From: Planctomycetota bacterium
Lineage (GTDB): Bacteria; Planctomycetota; Planctomycetia; Pirellulales; Lacipirellulaceae
DNA: 64,000 nucleotides
Direction: 5' to 3'
NCBI GenBank assembly: GCA_029259915.1
Contig: JAJDED010000022.1
Coordinates: forward strand, 38,023 to 102,022
Under the pieces are notes generated by a model. The model made no database searches and had not been told where the DNA came from. It saw nothing but the letters and a program-made list of their open reading frames with translations. The translations under genes and the position numbers were made by a program. This document shows positions 54,555-63,260 of this stretch, one piece after another. Each line of letters starts with the position of its first letter. The first letter of the stretch is position 1.

Positions 54555-54842
54555 GTGAATGAATCCTCAATACGTTTGCACATCGAACCACTGAAAGAGG
54601 GTGGCTACGTTGCCACGAGCCCTGACGTACCCGGTCTGGTAGCCCAGGGGCGTACCGTGGTCGAAACTACCGAGATAGCTCGTGACGTGGCCCGTAAAAT
54701 CGCCGAGTCGTGCTTGGAACATGGCGATCCGTTGCCTCCTGCGCTTTCGCAAAGCGCTGCCAATCAGCCGCTCGACCTTACCATTCCATTGGGATTCTCG
54801 GCATGGGACGCCTCTCAGGATTCAAATACCGGGGCATCGTGA
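54555..54842 (+). CDS. hicB: HicB-family antitoxin
   Basis: Antitoxin that neutralises the HicA mRNA interferase. The 95-residue protein has the partial RNase-H-like fold signature (IRLHIEPLKEGGYVATSPDVPGLVAQG, with TSPDVPGLV being the hallmark) and a helix VVETTEIARDVARKIAESCLEHG. The C-terminus lacks an obvious HTH or ribbon-helix-helix and ends in a disordered-looking tail. The start is a GTG. It overlaps hicA by 40 nt in a different frame. The order antitoxin-then-toxin is the reverse of the common hicAB but is well known. Confidence 0.85.
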   Translation: MNESSIRLHIEPLKEGGYVATSPDVPGLVAQGRTVVETTEIARDVARKIAESCLEHGDPLPPALSQSAANQPLDLTIPLGFSAWDASQDSNTGAS

Positions 54843-55027
54843 AAAAGCTAAGGCGACTTGGCTGGGCCTTTGATCGGCAAGCTGCGGGTAGTCACGAAAT
54901 TTGGCGCCATACTGAGTCTGGTCGAAAGGTTACGGTACCCAATCATCCGGGCGACATGCCTGAAGGTACACTCCGCTCCATTCTGCGCGAAGGCCAGATT
55001 GATGTCGATAAATTTCTCAATGCATAG
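54803..55027 (+). CDS. hicA: HicA-family mRNA interferase toxin
   Basis: Small double-stranded-RNA-binding-like toxin that cleaves mRNA. From the ATG at 54803 it has 74 residues. The sequence (FKYRGIVKKLRRLGWAFDRQ, then GSHEIWRH with the catalytic histidine at about 31, and VPNHPGDMPEGTLRSILREG) is full-length HicA. A longer frame from 54710 is open but lies inside hicB. Its stop is 8 nt upstream of the -35 box of the second tracrRNA gene. Confidence 0.87.
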   Translation: MGRLSGFKYRGIVKKLRRLGWAFDRQAAGSHEIWRHTESGRKVTVPNHPGDMPEGTLRSILREGQIDVDKFLNA

Positions 55028-55034
55028 GATATAT

Positions 55035-55063
55035 TTGACTATCCAATGGCAAGCGGCTATGAT
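55035..55063 (+). promoter_or_regulatory. promoter of the second tracrRNA
   Basis: TTGACT (55035-55040), a 17-nt spacer and TATGAT (55058-55063), a near-consensus sigma-70 promoter. The predicted start falls at the A of the anti-repeat (55070), the same geometry as for copy 1 and with a better -10 box. Confidence 0.8.
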
Positions 55064-55069
55064 TCGGGC

Positions 55070-55179
55070 AGTGTAACCAATCTCAGTCTGCGAGTCTTTT
55101 CGTAACAAGAAGAAAAATTCGCAGGCAACGCTCTACGGAGCGACCGGCCGGAATACCTTTGGGTAGATCGGCCTTTTTT
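55070..55179 (+). ncRNA. tracrRNA copy 2, diverged 3' tail
   Basis: About 110 nt. The anti-repeat AGTGTAACCAATCTCAG plus TCTGCGA (55070-55093) pairs with the repeat over 24 bp, with G-U at two positions; after an internal loop, CGTAAC (55101-55106) pairs with its first six bases (one G-U). The core AAAAATTCGCAGGCA is shared with copy 1. The tail differs: CGCTC-TACG-GAGCG (55129-55142), then a terminator stem. It has its own promoter and lies directly after hicA, on the same strand. Confidence 0.85.
55146..55179 (+). terminator. intrinsic terminator of tracrRNA copy 2
   Basis: GGCCG (55146-55150) and CGGCC (55169-55173) pair, with TACC/GGTA extending the stem inside; six T (55174-55179) follow. 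Confidence 0.8.
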
Positions 55180-55254
55180 ATGCGCGGTTTGCGCATAGTC
55201 ACACAGACTGGGGCAATTACCCCAAAAAAGATGAGCCGCCGATAGAATTCCGCC

Positions 55255-56919
55255 CTACAGGTCCAGCGCGATTTTTTCTTCTTGGGCGGCGAGTCGCAAC
55301 TTGTTGAGCGCGCGGGCTTCGATTTGCCGGATCCGCTCTTTGGTGACACCCAGTTCCGCGCCGACTTCTTTGAGCGTGCGTGGCTCGTGGGAGTAGTCGA
55401 GGCCGAAGCGGCCGATGATGATCTGTTGCTCCCGCTCGTCGAGCCGGCGCAGGATGCGCTTGACCTTCGACTCGCGATCTTGCTGAACAGTTTCCTCCAG
55501 GGTGGGATTGCCCCGTTGTTCCTGGGTGGCGGAAAAAAGTTCGTCGTGACTGGTCCGAAAGCGATCGCGCTGGCGGTATTCGTTGGGGATGGTGCGGGCG
55601 AAGTTTTTCATAATCGCCCAACTGGCGTAAGTGCTAAACTTGTTGCCACGGGCGAAATCGAATTTCTCCACGGCCCGTAACAGCGATAAATTGCCGTCGC
55701 TTACCAGCTCGAAGAAGTTCTGATCGGGCGACACGTGCCGTTTGGCGATCGAGACGACCAATCGCAAATTGCAGCGGGAAATTTGGTTTTTCAGGTCGAC
55801 AATCTGCTCGACCAGTCGCTCGATATCGTCCATCACCGCAGCTTTGGGGTTTTCCATGTCGAGCTGGTCACGAAGTTTCGCCGCCTTGAACTTCAGGTAG
55901 TTGTACTTGCGAAACAGGTGTTGCTCCTGCTCTTTGGTCAGCAGCGGAATTTCGTATAGGCTGGCCAAGTAGGGTGGAAGTCCCGACGGCCGGCGAGGTT
56001 TCCTGGTGGACTGATCGCTTTCGGGCATTGGGCCGAGGCAAGCGTTGTCGGCCCCTTTGCGCGTGAAGCGTGGGTTGGGCATAAATTCCAGGGGCAACTC
56101 GGCAATGCGCAATGCGCGCATCTCGTTGATCACGCGATAAATGGTGGTCTTGGTGCGGTTGTAGTCGCGGCAAAGTTTGTCCACCGCGGTTCCTCGGCGA
56201 TAGGCGCGGAAGATATTTTTCTTTTGCACCTCGGTCAACGGACCACCACCCGAGGGGAAGATTGCCGCGTCGGGGTTTTCGAGGTCGTACTGGCGCAACG
56301 CGGTACGCACGGTTTCGACGCTGCGACCGGTTCGTTCGGCCAGTTGGCGCGCAATCTCAGCTTGACCAACACCGGCGTGGGCCATCTGACGTGCGCGATC
56401 GATAAATTCGTCGCGCTGCTCGTCGGACAATTGGCTAAACTTTGCGCCACGCTCAACGCGTTCGGCATTGTTTTTGACGAAACGATCGACACTGCTGCGC
56501 AAAAAACCGACCCGCTTGCGGCCATCGAAGACCAAACGGCGGCTCACCAATCCCAGCGCCCGCCAACGGGAGATGGTTTTGGTCGAAACATTGAACTGCT
56601 TCGCTAATTGCTCGACGGTAAAGACCTGTTCGCCGAGGGCATCGGCATCGAGATCGGCCGAATCGGAGAGGTCTTCGACAAACAGTCGCAAGTCGTGAAC
56701 CAGATCGCTGCCGGGAATCTTGCGATTGCCGGCCTCGGGCAACGGTTCGCCGGCGATATGGGGCAAAACTTCCCCCGCGGGATAATTGCCCTCGAAGTCG
56801 ATGCGCGCAATGAGTTGCTCGGCAGCCTCGATTTGCGACAAAGCCGTCTCTCGGGACACCTGCTGTTGCTGGCGGTCTCGCAACCACTGCACTATTGGGT
56901 TTTTATAATCTGTATGCAT
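55255..56919 (-). CDS. sigma-70 family RNA polymerase sigma factor with long HTH-containing N-terminus
   Basis: A 554-residue sigma factor. The C-terminal half has sigma-70 regions 1.2 to 4: LASLYEIPLLTKEQEQHLFRKYNYLKF, the core-binding region with DGNLSLLRAVEKFDFARGNKFSTYASWAI (2.1-2.4), and region 4.2 TLKEVGAELGVTKERIRQIEARALNKLR. The first 290 residues are not the usual sigma A region 1.1. They include a MerR-like helix-turn-helix (VEQLAKQFNVSTKTISRWRALGLVSRR), a possible second (GQAEIARQLAERTGRSVETVRTAL) and a third (GTAVDKLCRDYNRTKTTIYRVI). It ends 75 nt beyond the second tracrRNA terminator, facing it. Probably a specialised or group 2 sigma; not the housekeeping one by size alone. Confidence 0.85.
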   Translation of the reverse strand: MHTDYKNPIVQWLRDRQQQQVSRETALSQIEAAEQLIARIDFEGNYPAGEVLPHIAGEPLPEAGNRKIPGSDLVHDLRLFVEDLSDSADLDADALGEQVFTVEQLAKQFNVSTKTISRWRALGLVSRRLVFDGRKRVGFLRSSVDRFVKNNAERVERGAKFSQLSDEQRDEFIDRARQMAHAGVGQAEIARQLAERTGRSVETVRTALRQYDLENPDAAIFPSGGGPLTEVQKKNIFRAYRRGTAVDKLCRDYNRTKTTIYRVINEMRALRIAELPLEFMPNPRFTRKGADNACLGPMPESDQSTRKPRRPSGLPPYLASLYEIPLLTKEQEQHLFRKYNYLKFKAAKLRDQLDMENPKAAVMDDIERLVEQIVDLKNQISRCNLRLVVSIAKRHVSPDQNFFELVSDGNLSLLRAVEKFDFARGNKFSTYASWAIMKNFARTIPNEYRQRDRFRTSHDELFSATQEQRGNPTLEETVQQDRESKVKRILRRLDEREQQIIIGRFGLDYSHEPRTLKEVGAELGVTKERIRQIEARALNKLRLAAQEEKIALDL

Positions 56920-57607
56920 GGTCCACCTCTTCTCAAAGATTGTCCACAGTCGATGAGTTGGCGTGTGGTGTTCCGTGCGACTCGTTCGCCCACGTCCGCT
57001 GCTCTCTGTTCAACCCTTTCGTCTCTGTCCGTATTGAATTAAGTCCGTATCGAATAACAATTGCCAAAAGCCGCTCTTATAGGGGGAGCAGAAACCGGCG
57101 CTAGTACACGCCAGCCCGTTCAACTCCACACTTGGGGCGATCCCGACAGCATTGTTCTTACAAACAAATTCGTCACGTCGGCCAAAATCTTGCTGGCTGG
57201 CGACCTGGAAAAGTCTCTTCAGGCTGCTAGCTCCGCAGGCGGCCTAAAGGTTGTACGCAGATTAGTCGTATTGGGTCGATAGAAAGTTCACTTCAGGGGT
57301 AAAGCTATTGCAAATATAGCATATTGTGCAGCGTCTTAACTCTTTTGAATCTATGGACTTAGATATTTTTAAAGAAATCTTGGCCTGACCATGCAACCTA
57401 ATCAGAATACCACCAAAAAGAGGGGGTTGGTGTTTGGGCAAGGGAATTTCGTCATTTATTGATTCTCAGCCGAAATGTCCAGCGAGTCGTAGGCTCGCGG
57501 TTAGAGCGATGTGCAACCCTGGGTGCCAATGGTTTGGCGTTACGAGAATCGGCTGGATTCGCTATCTATGCGGTGATTTTTATCGATTGATCATCCGAGG
57601 TCCAACC
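56920..57607. other. intergenic region between sigma factor and secreted protein
   Basis: About 690 nt. Open frames exist, including 57061-57282, but none has a ribosome site plus recognisable family features. No tRNA or clear terminator was seen; a run of A/T-rich sequence around 57305-57380 may hold promoters. Confidence 0.4.
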
Positions 57608-58975
57608 ATGCGCACAACAACCCTTCTCCATGGAGCTTTGATGGGGATTCTATGCCTATCAAATACTCTCCGAGCGGAAGAAAAACCGAGCTATCTGCTC
57701 AAAGCGAATCGTGATCCTGATTCGACGGCGACCGTTGCGGTCGAGCTCGAAGTCGGTGGCGAGACGCTCACGCAGGAAGAAACTGAAGTCCAAAGACTTC
57801 CGGTGAGCGTGGCGGGCAAGTTGCTTTACCACGAACGATTCATCCAATGGTCGCCCGACCCGAAACAAGTGACGCGCAGCGTGCGTCACTACGAATCGGC
57901 CACGATCAAAGTGGAAGAGGAAGGTACAGAGCAACGTCTCCCCGAGGGGGCAAAAGCCATCGTCGCCGAAATCCGCGATGGTCACGCAGCGGTCAACGGA
58001 ATGGACCATCCCCTCACGCGCGACCAATTGGACTTGATCAACCTACCAGGAAATTCGTTGGCGATCGATCGGTTGTTGCCAGGAAGGGAAATGAGCGAGG
58101 GCGACGATTGGGATCACGATGCCGCCTCTATTGGCGCTTTGTTGGGCATGGACCACGTCGCCGTTTGCGAAGTGCGTAGCGTGGTTACCGGCGAGTCGCA
58201 TCAGCAAGTGCAGATTCGGCTGGCGGGTACGGTGCATGGCACGATTGATGGTGCCCCAACCGAAATGCAACTTCGCGGAGCTTATTTGTTCCATCTCCAG
58301 GAAAAAAGAATCGCGAAATTCAACCTGGCCATTCAAGAAAATCGCACCGCTAACGAAGTGGTACCAGGGTGGGATATCGTTGCGCAAGTGAAGCTGAAAA
58401 TTTCTCCCGCCTCGAAAGAAAATGCCCTCAGCGGCGACATGATCGCCGGAGCCCGGGACACCTCGCGCCCACTTGCTCGCGATTACCTTTATGAGGACAA
58501 GAAGTTGGGCTTTCGGTTCCTGCACGATTTGTCTTGGTACATTACTGCCGAGGAGCATGATGTGTTGTCGTTGCGCTGCCTACAAAACGGCGACTGGACG
58601 GCGCACTGCAACATCTCGACGTTGCCAGTTCGCTCGGCTGGACGGCAAACTACGCTAGAACAGTTCGAACGGGAAGTGCGCCAATCGCTCGACGAGCATC
58701 TGGAATCAGTAAAAACTTCTCGGCAATGGACAACGCCCCAAGGACACACGTGCCTGGGAGTCATTGCCCTGGGAAAGGTCGAGGGCGTGCCGGTCGAGTG
58801 GCGATATTATCTGGTTGCCTCGGACAACCTGCCACGAATGACGATCGCGGTGACTATCAATCAATCGCTCGTGGAGCAATTCGACGATGCCGACAGGCAG
58901 ATTATCGCATCGATGGAATTGGCGCCTCTGCCAACAAAAACCGCAAACCGGGCGTCGACAAAAAAAGATCGTTGA
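57608..58975 (+). CDS. secreted protein of unknown function
   Basis: Not recognised. From the ATG at 57608 (GAGG 7 nt upstream) the protein has 455 residues with a signal peptide (TTLLHGALMGILCLSNTLRA). The rest is rich in beta strands and soluble; it contains no cysteine motif or repeat and no catalytic signature that I can name. The C-terminal 130 residues (from about LGFRFLHDLSWYITAEEHDV) look like a separate domain, with PQGHTCLGVIALGKVEGVPVEWRYYL. It ends about 60 nt before the FkbM methyltransferase and may be co-transcribed with it. Confidence 0.75.
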   Translation: MRTTTLLHGALMGILCLSNTLRAEEKPSYLLKANRDPDSTATVAVELEVGGETLTQEETEVQRLPVSVAGKLLYHERFIQWSPDPKQVTRSVRHYESATIKVEEEGTEQRLPEGAKAIVAEIRDGHAAVNGMDHPLTRDQLDLINLPGNSLAIDRLLPGREMSEGDDWDHDAASIGALLGMDHVAVCEVRSVVTGESHQQVQIRLAGTVHGTIDGAPTEMQLRGAYLFHLQEKRIAKFNLAIQENRTANEVVPGWDIVAQVKLKISPASKENALSGDMIAGARDTSRPLARDYLYEDKKLGFRFLHDLSWYITAEEHDVLSLRCLQNGDWTAHCNISTLPVRSAGRQTTLEQFEREVRQSLDEHLESVKTSRQWTTPQGHTCLGVIALGKVEGVPVEWRYYLVASDNLPRMTIAVTINQSLVEQFDDADRQIIASMELAPLPTKTANRASTKKDR

Positions 58976-59033
58976 GTTGTTAGGCAAGGCACGATCGACG
59001 TTCGCAACAAACGCACACGCAAGGAGTGACTCT

Positions 59034-59753
59034 GTGTTATATGAACCAACTCTCAAGTTCCTACGCAAAGGGCTGGGGCTGAAGAATCTTGTAGATTTCA
59101 TCGAATCGCGCAACGAACTGTTGGGGCTCACGAAACTCAATATCCAAACCGTCATTGACATCGGAGCCAACAAGGGCCGGCGCGCTCGAAACTACCGACG
59201 CCGATTCCCTGAAGCAACCATCTATTGCGTGGAACCTATCCCCGAGCTGTGCAACCAACTGAATTTTTGGGCTCAAAGCCAAGCTGGTAAAGTACGCGTT
59301 CTGAATCTGGCCTTATCGAGTTCACCCTCGCAGTCCACATTTTATGTGAATCGAGACAATCCGATTTGGTCGACCTTACTAAAACCAGAAGGGGCCGTCG
59401 CGGAAACTCATGATGAAATCCAAGTGGAGGTCGACACGCTGGACAACCTTGCCGAGAGAATCGAATTGAAAAACGATGTGCTCATCAAATTGGATGCCGA
59501 AGGGTTCGACCTGGAAGTGATCCGCGGAGGCAAACAGACGCTCGAACGGTCGGCGGCGATCATCGTCGAAAGCACCTTCTTTCCGACCCCTTATGGCGAA
59601 GATTGTCCGACGTTTGAAGAAATTCTCGCCACCCTGGCTGAACTTGGCTACGTGTATCGGGGCAATGTGCGCTGCGGTTGGAATCGCGGAACATGTTTCG
59701 GGGCCGATTCGCTCTTCGTACGTAAAGAGGCCGCGCTGCGCATGGCCGCGTGA
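59034..59753 (+). CDS. FkbM family methyltransferase
   Basis: SAM-dependent methyltransferase, often acting on sugars or polyketide-like glycans. From the GTG at 59034 it has 239 residues; the start is decided by AAGGAG 8 nt upstream. Motif I is VIDIGANKGRRARNYRR, followed by IYCVEPIPELCNQL and the domain signature LIKLDAEGFDLEVIRGGKQTL. The C-terminus (GYVYRGNVRCGWNRGTCFGADSLFV) fits the family. It lies directly downstream of the secreted protein gene and faces glgC. Confidence 0.87.
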   Translation: MLYEPTLKFLRKGLGLKNLVDFIESRNELLGLTKLNIQTVIDIGANKGRRARNYRRRFPEATIYCVEPIPELCNQLNFWAQSQAGKVRVLNLALSSSPSQSTFYVNRDNPIWSTLLKPEGAVAETHDEIQVEVDTLDNLAERIELKNDVLIKLDAEGFDLEVIRGGKQTLERSAAIIVESTFFPTPYGEDCPTFEEILATLAELGYVYRGNVRCGWNRGTCFGADSLFVRKEAALRMAA

Positions 59754-59773
59754 GCTGTAGGCATCTTGGGAAT

Positions 59774-61012
59774 CTACCCGCGGGCAAAAAGCTCTTCGGT
59801 CCCTTCAATCACAGGGACGACGACCACTCCGTTTTCGGTCACAGTAAATCCGCGCTGGCGGTCTTTTTCTAGATCGACACCGACTTGGGCGCCATCGGGG
59901 ATGTAGACGTTTTTGTCGATAATCGCTCTGCGGATGACGGCGCCTTTGCCGACATGCACCCCTTTGAACAGAATCGAATTGGTCACCTCGGCATGTTCTT
60001 CGATGCGCACTTTTGGGCCGACGATGCTGCCGGTTAGTTTGCCGCCGGCAATGATCGTCCCCGCGGCGACAATGCTGTCGTGCGCCTCTCCCCGGCGTCC
60101 AGTGTCTTCGTCGAACACAAATTTCGGCGGCGGTAGATTCGGCTGATCGGTGCGGACCGGCCAATGGTAGTCGTAGAGATTCAACAGTGGATCAACACCC
60201 GTAAGTTCGATGTTCGCTTGATAATATGCGTCCAAGGTTCCCACGTCGCGCCAGTAAGAGTCCTCTTTGCTGTTTTCGTCTTGAAACGGAAAAGCCATCA
60301 GTCGATGCGTGTTGATGATCGAAGGGATAATGTTCCGTCCAAAGTCGTGCGCACTGTCGGGTAGCGTGGCATCCTGACAAAGCTGATCGAACAAGAACGG
60401 TGCATTGAAAACATAAATCCCCATGGAGGCCAGGCAATGTTCGTCGTCGCCGGGGATGGTTTTCGGTTGGTCCGGTTTCTCCTCGAATCCAACGATGCGG
60501 TTGCTATCGTCGATCTGCATCACTCCAAACGATTGCGCTTCGTCGGTGCCAACTCGCAATGCTGCGATCGTGAGATCGGCTTTTGTCTTTTGGTGAAAGG
60601 CGATCATTTTGCTGTAGTCCATTTTGTAGATGTGATCGCCTGCCAAAATCACGACATGCTCTGGCCGTTCTTGCTCGAGGGTATAGATGTTTTGATACAC
60701 GGCATCCGCGGTTCCCTGGTACCACTGCTCGTCGATGCGCTGCTGAGGAGGGAGGATGTCGATAAATTCGCCCAGTTCGCGACAGAGCAAATGTCGCCAA
60801 CCGGTGGAAACATGCCGATCGAGACTCATCGCTTTGTATTGCGTGAGCACCAATATTTTTCGGATACCGCTGTTGAGGCAATTGGACAGCGTGAAGTCCA
60901 CAATTCGATAAATCCCGCCAAACGGAACTGCCGGCTTGGCCCGATCGCGCGTCAACGGTTCGAGCCGCGATCCTTTCCCTCCAGCCAAGACTACGGCCAA
61001 AACGTCTTTCAT
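59774..61012 (-). CDS. glgC: glucose-1-phosphate adenylyltransferase
   Basis: Makes ADP-glucose for glycogen synthesis. The 412 residues begin with the nucleotide-binding motif AVVLAGGKGSRLEPLTRDRAKPAVPFGG, then YRIVDFTLSNCLNSGIRKILVLTQYK, the catalytic aspartate in HVVILAGDHIYKMDYSKM, and the glucose-1-phosphate site GFEEKPDQP. The C-terminal beta-helix ends at ENGVVVVPVIEGTEELFARG. A full-length bacterial enzyme. No other glycogen gene is in view. Confidence 0.96.
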   Translation of the reverse strand: MKDVLAVVLAGGKGSRLEPLTRDRAKPAVPFGGIYRIVDFTLSNCLNSGIRKILVLTQYKAMSLDRHVSTGWRHLLCRELGEFIDILPPQQRIDEQWYQGTADAVYQNIYTLEQERPEHVVILAGDHIYKMDYSKMIAFHQKTKADLTIAALRVGTDEAQSFGVMQIDDSNRIVGFEEKPDQPKTIPGDDEHCLASMGIYVFNAPFLFDQLCQDATLPDSAHDFGRNIIPSIINTHRLMAFPFQDENSKEDSYWRDVGTLDAYYQANIELTGVDPLLNLYDYHWPVRTDQPNLPPPKFVFDEDTGRRGEAHDSIVAAGTIIAGGKLTGSIVGPKVRIEEHAEVTNSILFKGVHVGKGAVIRRAIIDKNVYIPDGAQVGVDLEKDRQRGFTVTENGVVVVPVIEGTEELFARG

Positions 61013-61136
61013 TGGATTCTCTCTTCCCTGTTGACGACGTGCAAGAATTGCGCGACAGACGTGATTCTAGTGGTTTGTCGAGTCCAGGAAAACGGCTATT
61101 GAACACCAAAGCCGATTGCCACTCGGGGCCTTTCCC

Positions 61137-62222
61137 TTATTTGCCCTGAGACAGTAACTGTCGAACCATGTCTTGGTAGGCACCTGTCATCGACGTGGGA
61201 GAGAACTTTCGCAGTACCAGTTCCGCGGCTGCGGGACCGATCTTGTTGACAAGATCTGTGTCTTCGAGCACTCGCAATGTGTGGCGTGCCAGGCCTGCTC
61301 GGCTGCCAATCGGTGCTAAGAAACCGGTGACCCCGGGTTCTATGAAATCACGGGTGCCGGGAGTATCAGACGCGACCACAGGCACTCGGGCAGCCATCGC
61401 CTCCAGCACCGAGCGGGAAATGCCTGGCTCTTCGCCCGTGTGCCAGAAAACATCCGCATGGGGGAGCATAGTGTGCCAATCCGCACGGTAACCCAGAAAT
61501 CGCACAGATTTCGGTTCGCTTGTCAGACGTGCGTATCGCTCGAGCCTGTGACGCTCGGGTCCATCGCCAAAAACTAGCAAAGCGGCACGCTCGTTAAGTG
61601 TCCGCACCAACTCAAAACACCAAATCGCCTCGTCGATTCGCTGGCGGCGGGTTAGCTTTCCCGCCATGGCAATCAAGCGCGAGTCTTGCGGCAACGCCAG
61701 ACTTGCCAACAACTGTTCGCGGGAAATCGAATCGGGCGAGACTACGGATATCCCCGGGGGGACCACCTTCACGAGCTCGCGTGGAATTCCGCAAGCGTCG
61801 GGATTCTCGCACGCATATTTGCTTTCCAGGATTAAGCGGTCAATCTGACCAACGAACCAAGGCCGTTCCGGAAAGTGGGCGAACGAGGCCATCAGAGGCG
61901 TCCGGATTTCCCACCGGGCACCCGCCAAATAGCACAGCGATTCGCTATCCCAAACGTGGCAGAGTACCGGTCGTTCGTCGCGAAGGAGTTTTGCCAGCCG
62001 GCACGCGGCAATAGGATCCAACTTCCAACGACGATCCAGATTCCGCACCTGCAATCCTTCCGCATTCCATGCGTCGCAAATCTCGGAGGAGGTCCTGAGT
62101 GCGGCGATACAAACCGTATATCCGTCGGCGCGCTGCCGCTTCGCCAACAACTGCAACTGACGGGAAGTGCCATACCCGTCGAGACGGGAAATCAGGTGTA
62201 ATATCAGTCGCTGCTGACTCAT
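61137..62222 (-). CDS. GT4-family glycosyltransferase
   Basis: Probable polysaccharide or glycolipid glycosyltransferase, 361 residues. The GT-B fold is clear from the C-terminal half: LIAMAGKLTRRQRIDEAIWCFELVR, ALLVFGDGPERHRLERYA and the EX7E region FWHTGEEPGISRSVLEAMAARVPVVASDTPGTRDFIEPGVTGFL. The N-terminal half opens LILHLISRLDGYGTSRQLQLL. Acceptor unknown. It lies 130 nt upstream of glgC on the same strand, so they may share a transcript. Confidence 0.87.
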   Translation of the reverse strand: MSQQRLILHLISRLDGYGTSRQLQLLAKRQRADGYTVCIAALRTSSEICDAWNAEGLQVRNLDRRWKLDPIAACRLAKLLRDERPVLCHVWDSESLCYLAGARWEIRTPLMASFAHFPERPWFVGQIDRLILESKYACENPDACGIPRELVKVVPPGISVVSPDSISREQLLASLALPQDSRLIAMAGKLTRRQRIDEAIWCFELVRTLNERAALLVFGDGPERHRLERYARLTSEPKSVRFLGYRADWHTMLPHADVFWHTGEEPGISRSVLEAMAARVPVVASDTPGTRDFIEPGVTGFLAPIGSRAGLARHTLRVLEDTDLVNKIGPAAAELVLRKFSPTSMTGAYQDMVRQLLSQGK

Positions 62223-62420
62223 CGTGGCATTCTCGAAGTGGCATGAACCGGGCTGAACATTTTACTGCTGACTGCCCGATGGGTGTACCTGAAGAAGGCG
62301 ATTTCTGACGGTTTCCTTGTTGCGCCACCCGTGGCACACTACCCCGGTGCTATCGCATCGCGGGCATCTATCATAAACTTTGCGGCATCGAGAATTGTCA
62401 ACTGTAAGCGAGAACCATCT

Positions 62421-63173
62421 GTGTCGATCACATTAGGCCAATGGGATGCTGTTGAAGTAGCTGGGCATACGTGTCATTTGTACGAGCCCTCCAAGCCCTC
62501 GCCCCATGGCACTACGGTGTTATATCTGCATGGTCTGCGTGCCGCTCGGCTGAAGTATCGCTCGGGAATTGTCGAGCAAATGGAACTTCATGGTTTACGG
62601 GTCATCGAACCCGAGGGCGATTTCAGTTGGTGGGTCGACCGCATCAGCGTCCGGTTCGATCCGGAAATAACTGGTGAGCAGTATATACTGAAACATGTGC
62701 TTCCCTTTCTTGCCGAGCATTGGGATTGCCGCCCGCCGCGGATTGCACTGTTGGGCGCGAGTATGGGGGGCCAGGGTGCGCTTCGCTTGGCTTATATATA
62801 CCCCGACAAGTTTCCTGTGGTAGCCGCCCTGTATCCGTCGATCGATTTTCAAAAGAAGATCGAGGAGGGCAACTCGGTCCTCTCAGCCATGTACCGCGAT
62901 GCGGAAGATGCGCGCCAAGATACCGCCACGCTGCACATCCATCCGCTCAATTGGCCAAGACACCAATTTTTCTGCTGCGACCCGGCCGACGTCCGCTGGC
63001 ACGACTCGGCCGACCGGCTAAGGATGAAACTCTATTCACTCGGCATCCCCCACGAATGCGATTTAGAAACCACCGCGGGCGGCCATTCGTGGGAATATTT
63101 TGAGCACATGGCCCCCCGGGCGATCGGATTTATTGCAGACGGTTTGGAGAGCGAGCGCCTGCGGGTTGTGTAG
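62421..63173 (+). CDS. alpha/beta hydrolase, esterase-D-like
   Basis: Serine hydrolase, probably a carboxylesterase. From the GTG at 62421 it has 250 residues. The oxyanion segment is TVLYLHGLRAARLKYRSGI, the nucleophile elbow is LLGASMGGQGALRLAYIYP, and the C-terminal histidine is in TTAGGHSWEYFEHMAP, all as in the S-formylglutathione hydrolase/esterase-D group. The frame is open upstream to 62283 without family features; the start given is uncertain. It stands alone between the glycosyltransferase and the transposase. Confidence 0.8.
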   Translation: MSITLGQWDAVEVAGHTCHLYEPSKPSPHGTTVLYLHGLRAARLKYRSGIVEQMELHGLRVIEPEGDFSWWVDRISVRFDPEITGEQYILKHVLPFLAEHWDCRPPRIALLGASMGGQGALRLAYIYPDKFPVVAALYPSIDFQKKIEEGNSVLSAMYRDAEDARQDTATLHIHPLNWPRHQFFCCDPADVRWHDSADRLRMKLYSLGIPHECDLETTAGGHSWEYFEHMAPRAIGFIADGLESERLRVV

Positions 63174-63215
63174 ACCCGCCAAGTCGAGAGTACTCTTGGT
63201 TGATGTAAAACTGTA

Positions 63216-63237
63216 GGATGGCGTGCTCGCACCCATC
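63216..63237 (+). repeat. REP hairpin left of the transposase
   Basis: GATGG-C-GTGC-TC-GCAC-CCATC forms a 9-bp stem with one bulged C. The sequence on its right (TTTACCGTTTCCC) reappears next to the inverted copy beyond the transposase gene. Confidence 0.7.
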
Positions 63238-63260
63238 TTTACCGTTTCCCATCCATCGCC

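Noticed and set aside
55070..55179. Copy 2 as a second, minimal CRISPR array or a degenerate single repeat
   Set aside because: It is complementary to the repeat, in tracrRNA polarity, with a promoter, internal loop, core and terminator in the same layout as copy 1, and no adjoining second repeat.
57061..57282. Open frame of 73 codons upstream of the secreted protein
   Set aside because: No ribosome site, no recognisable family and no operon context; treated as noncoding.
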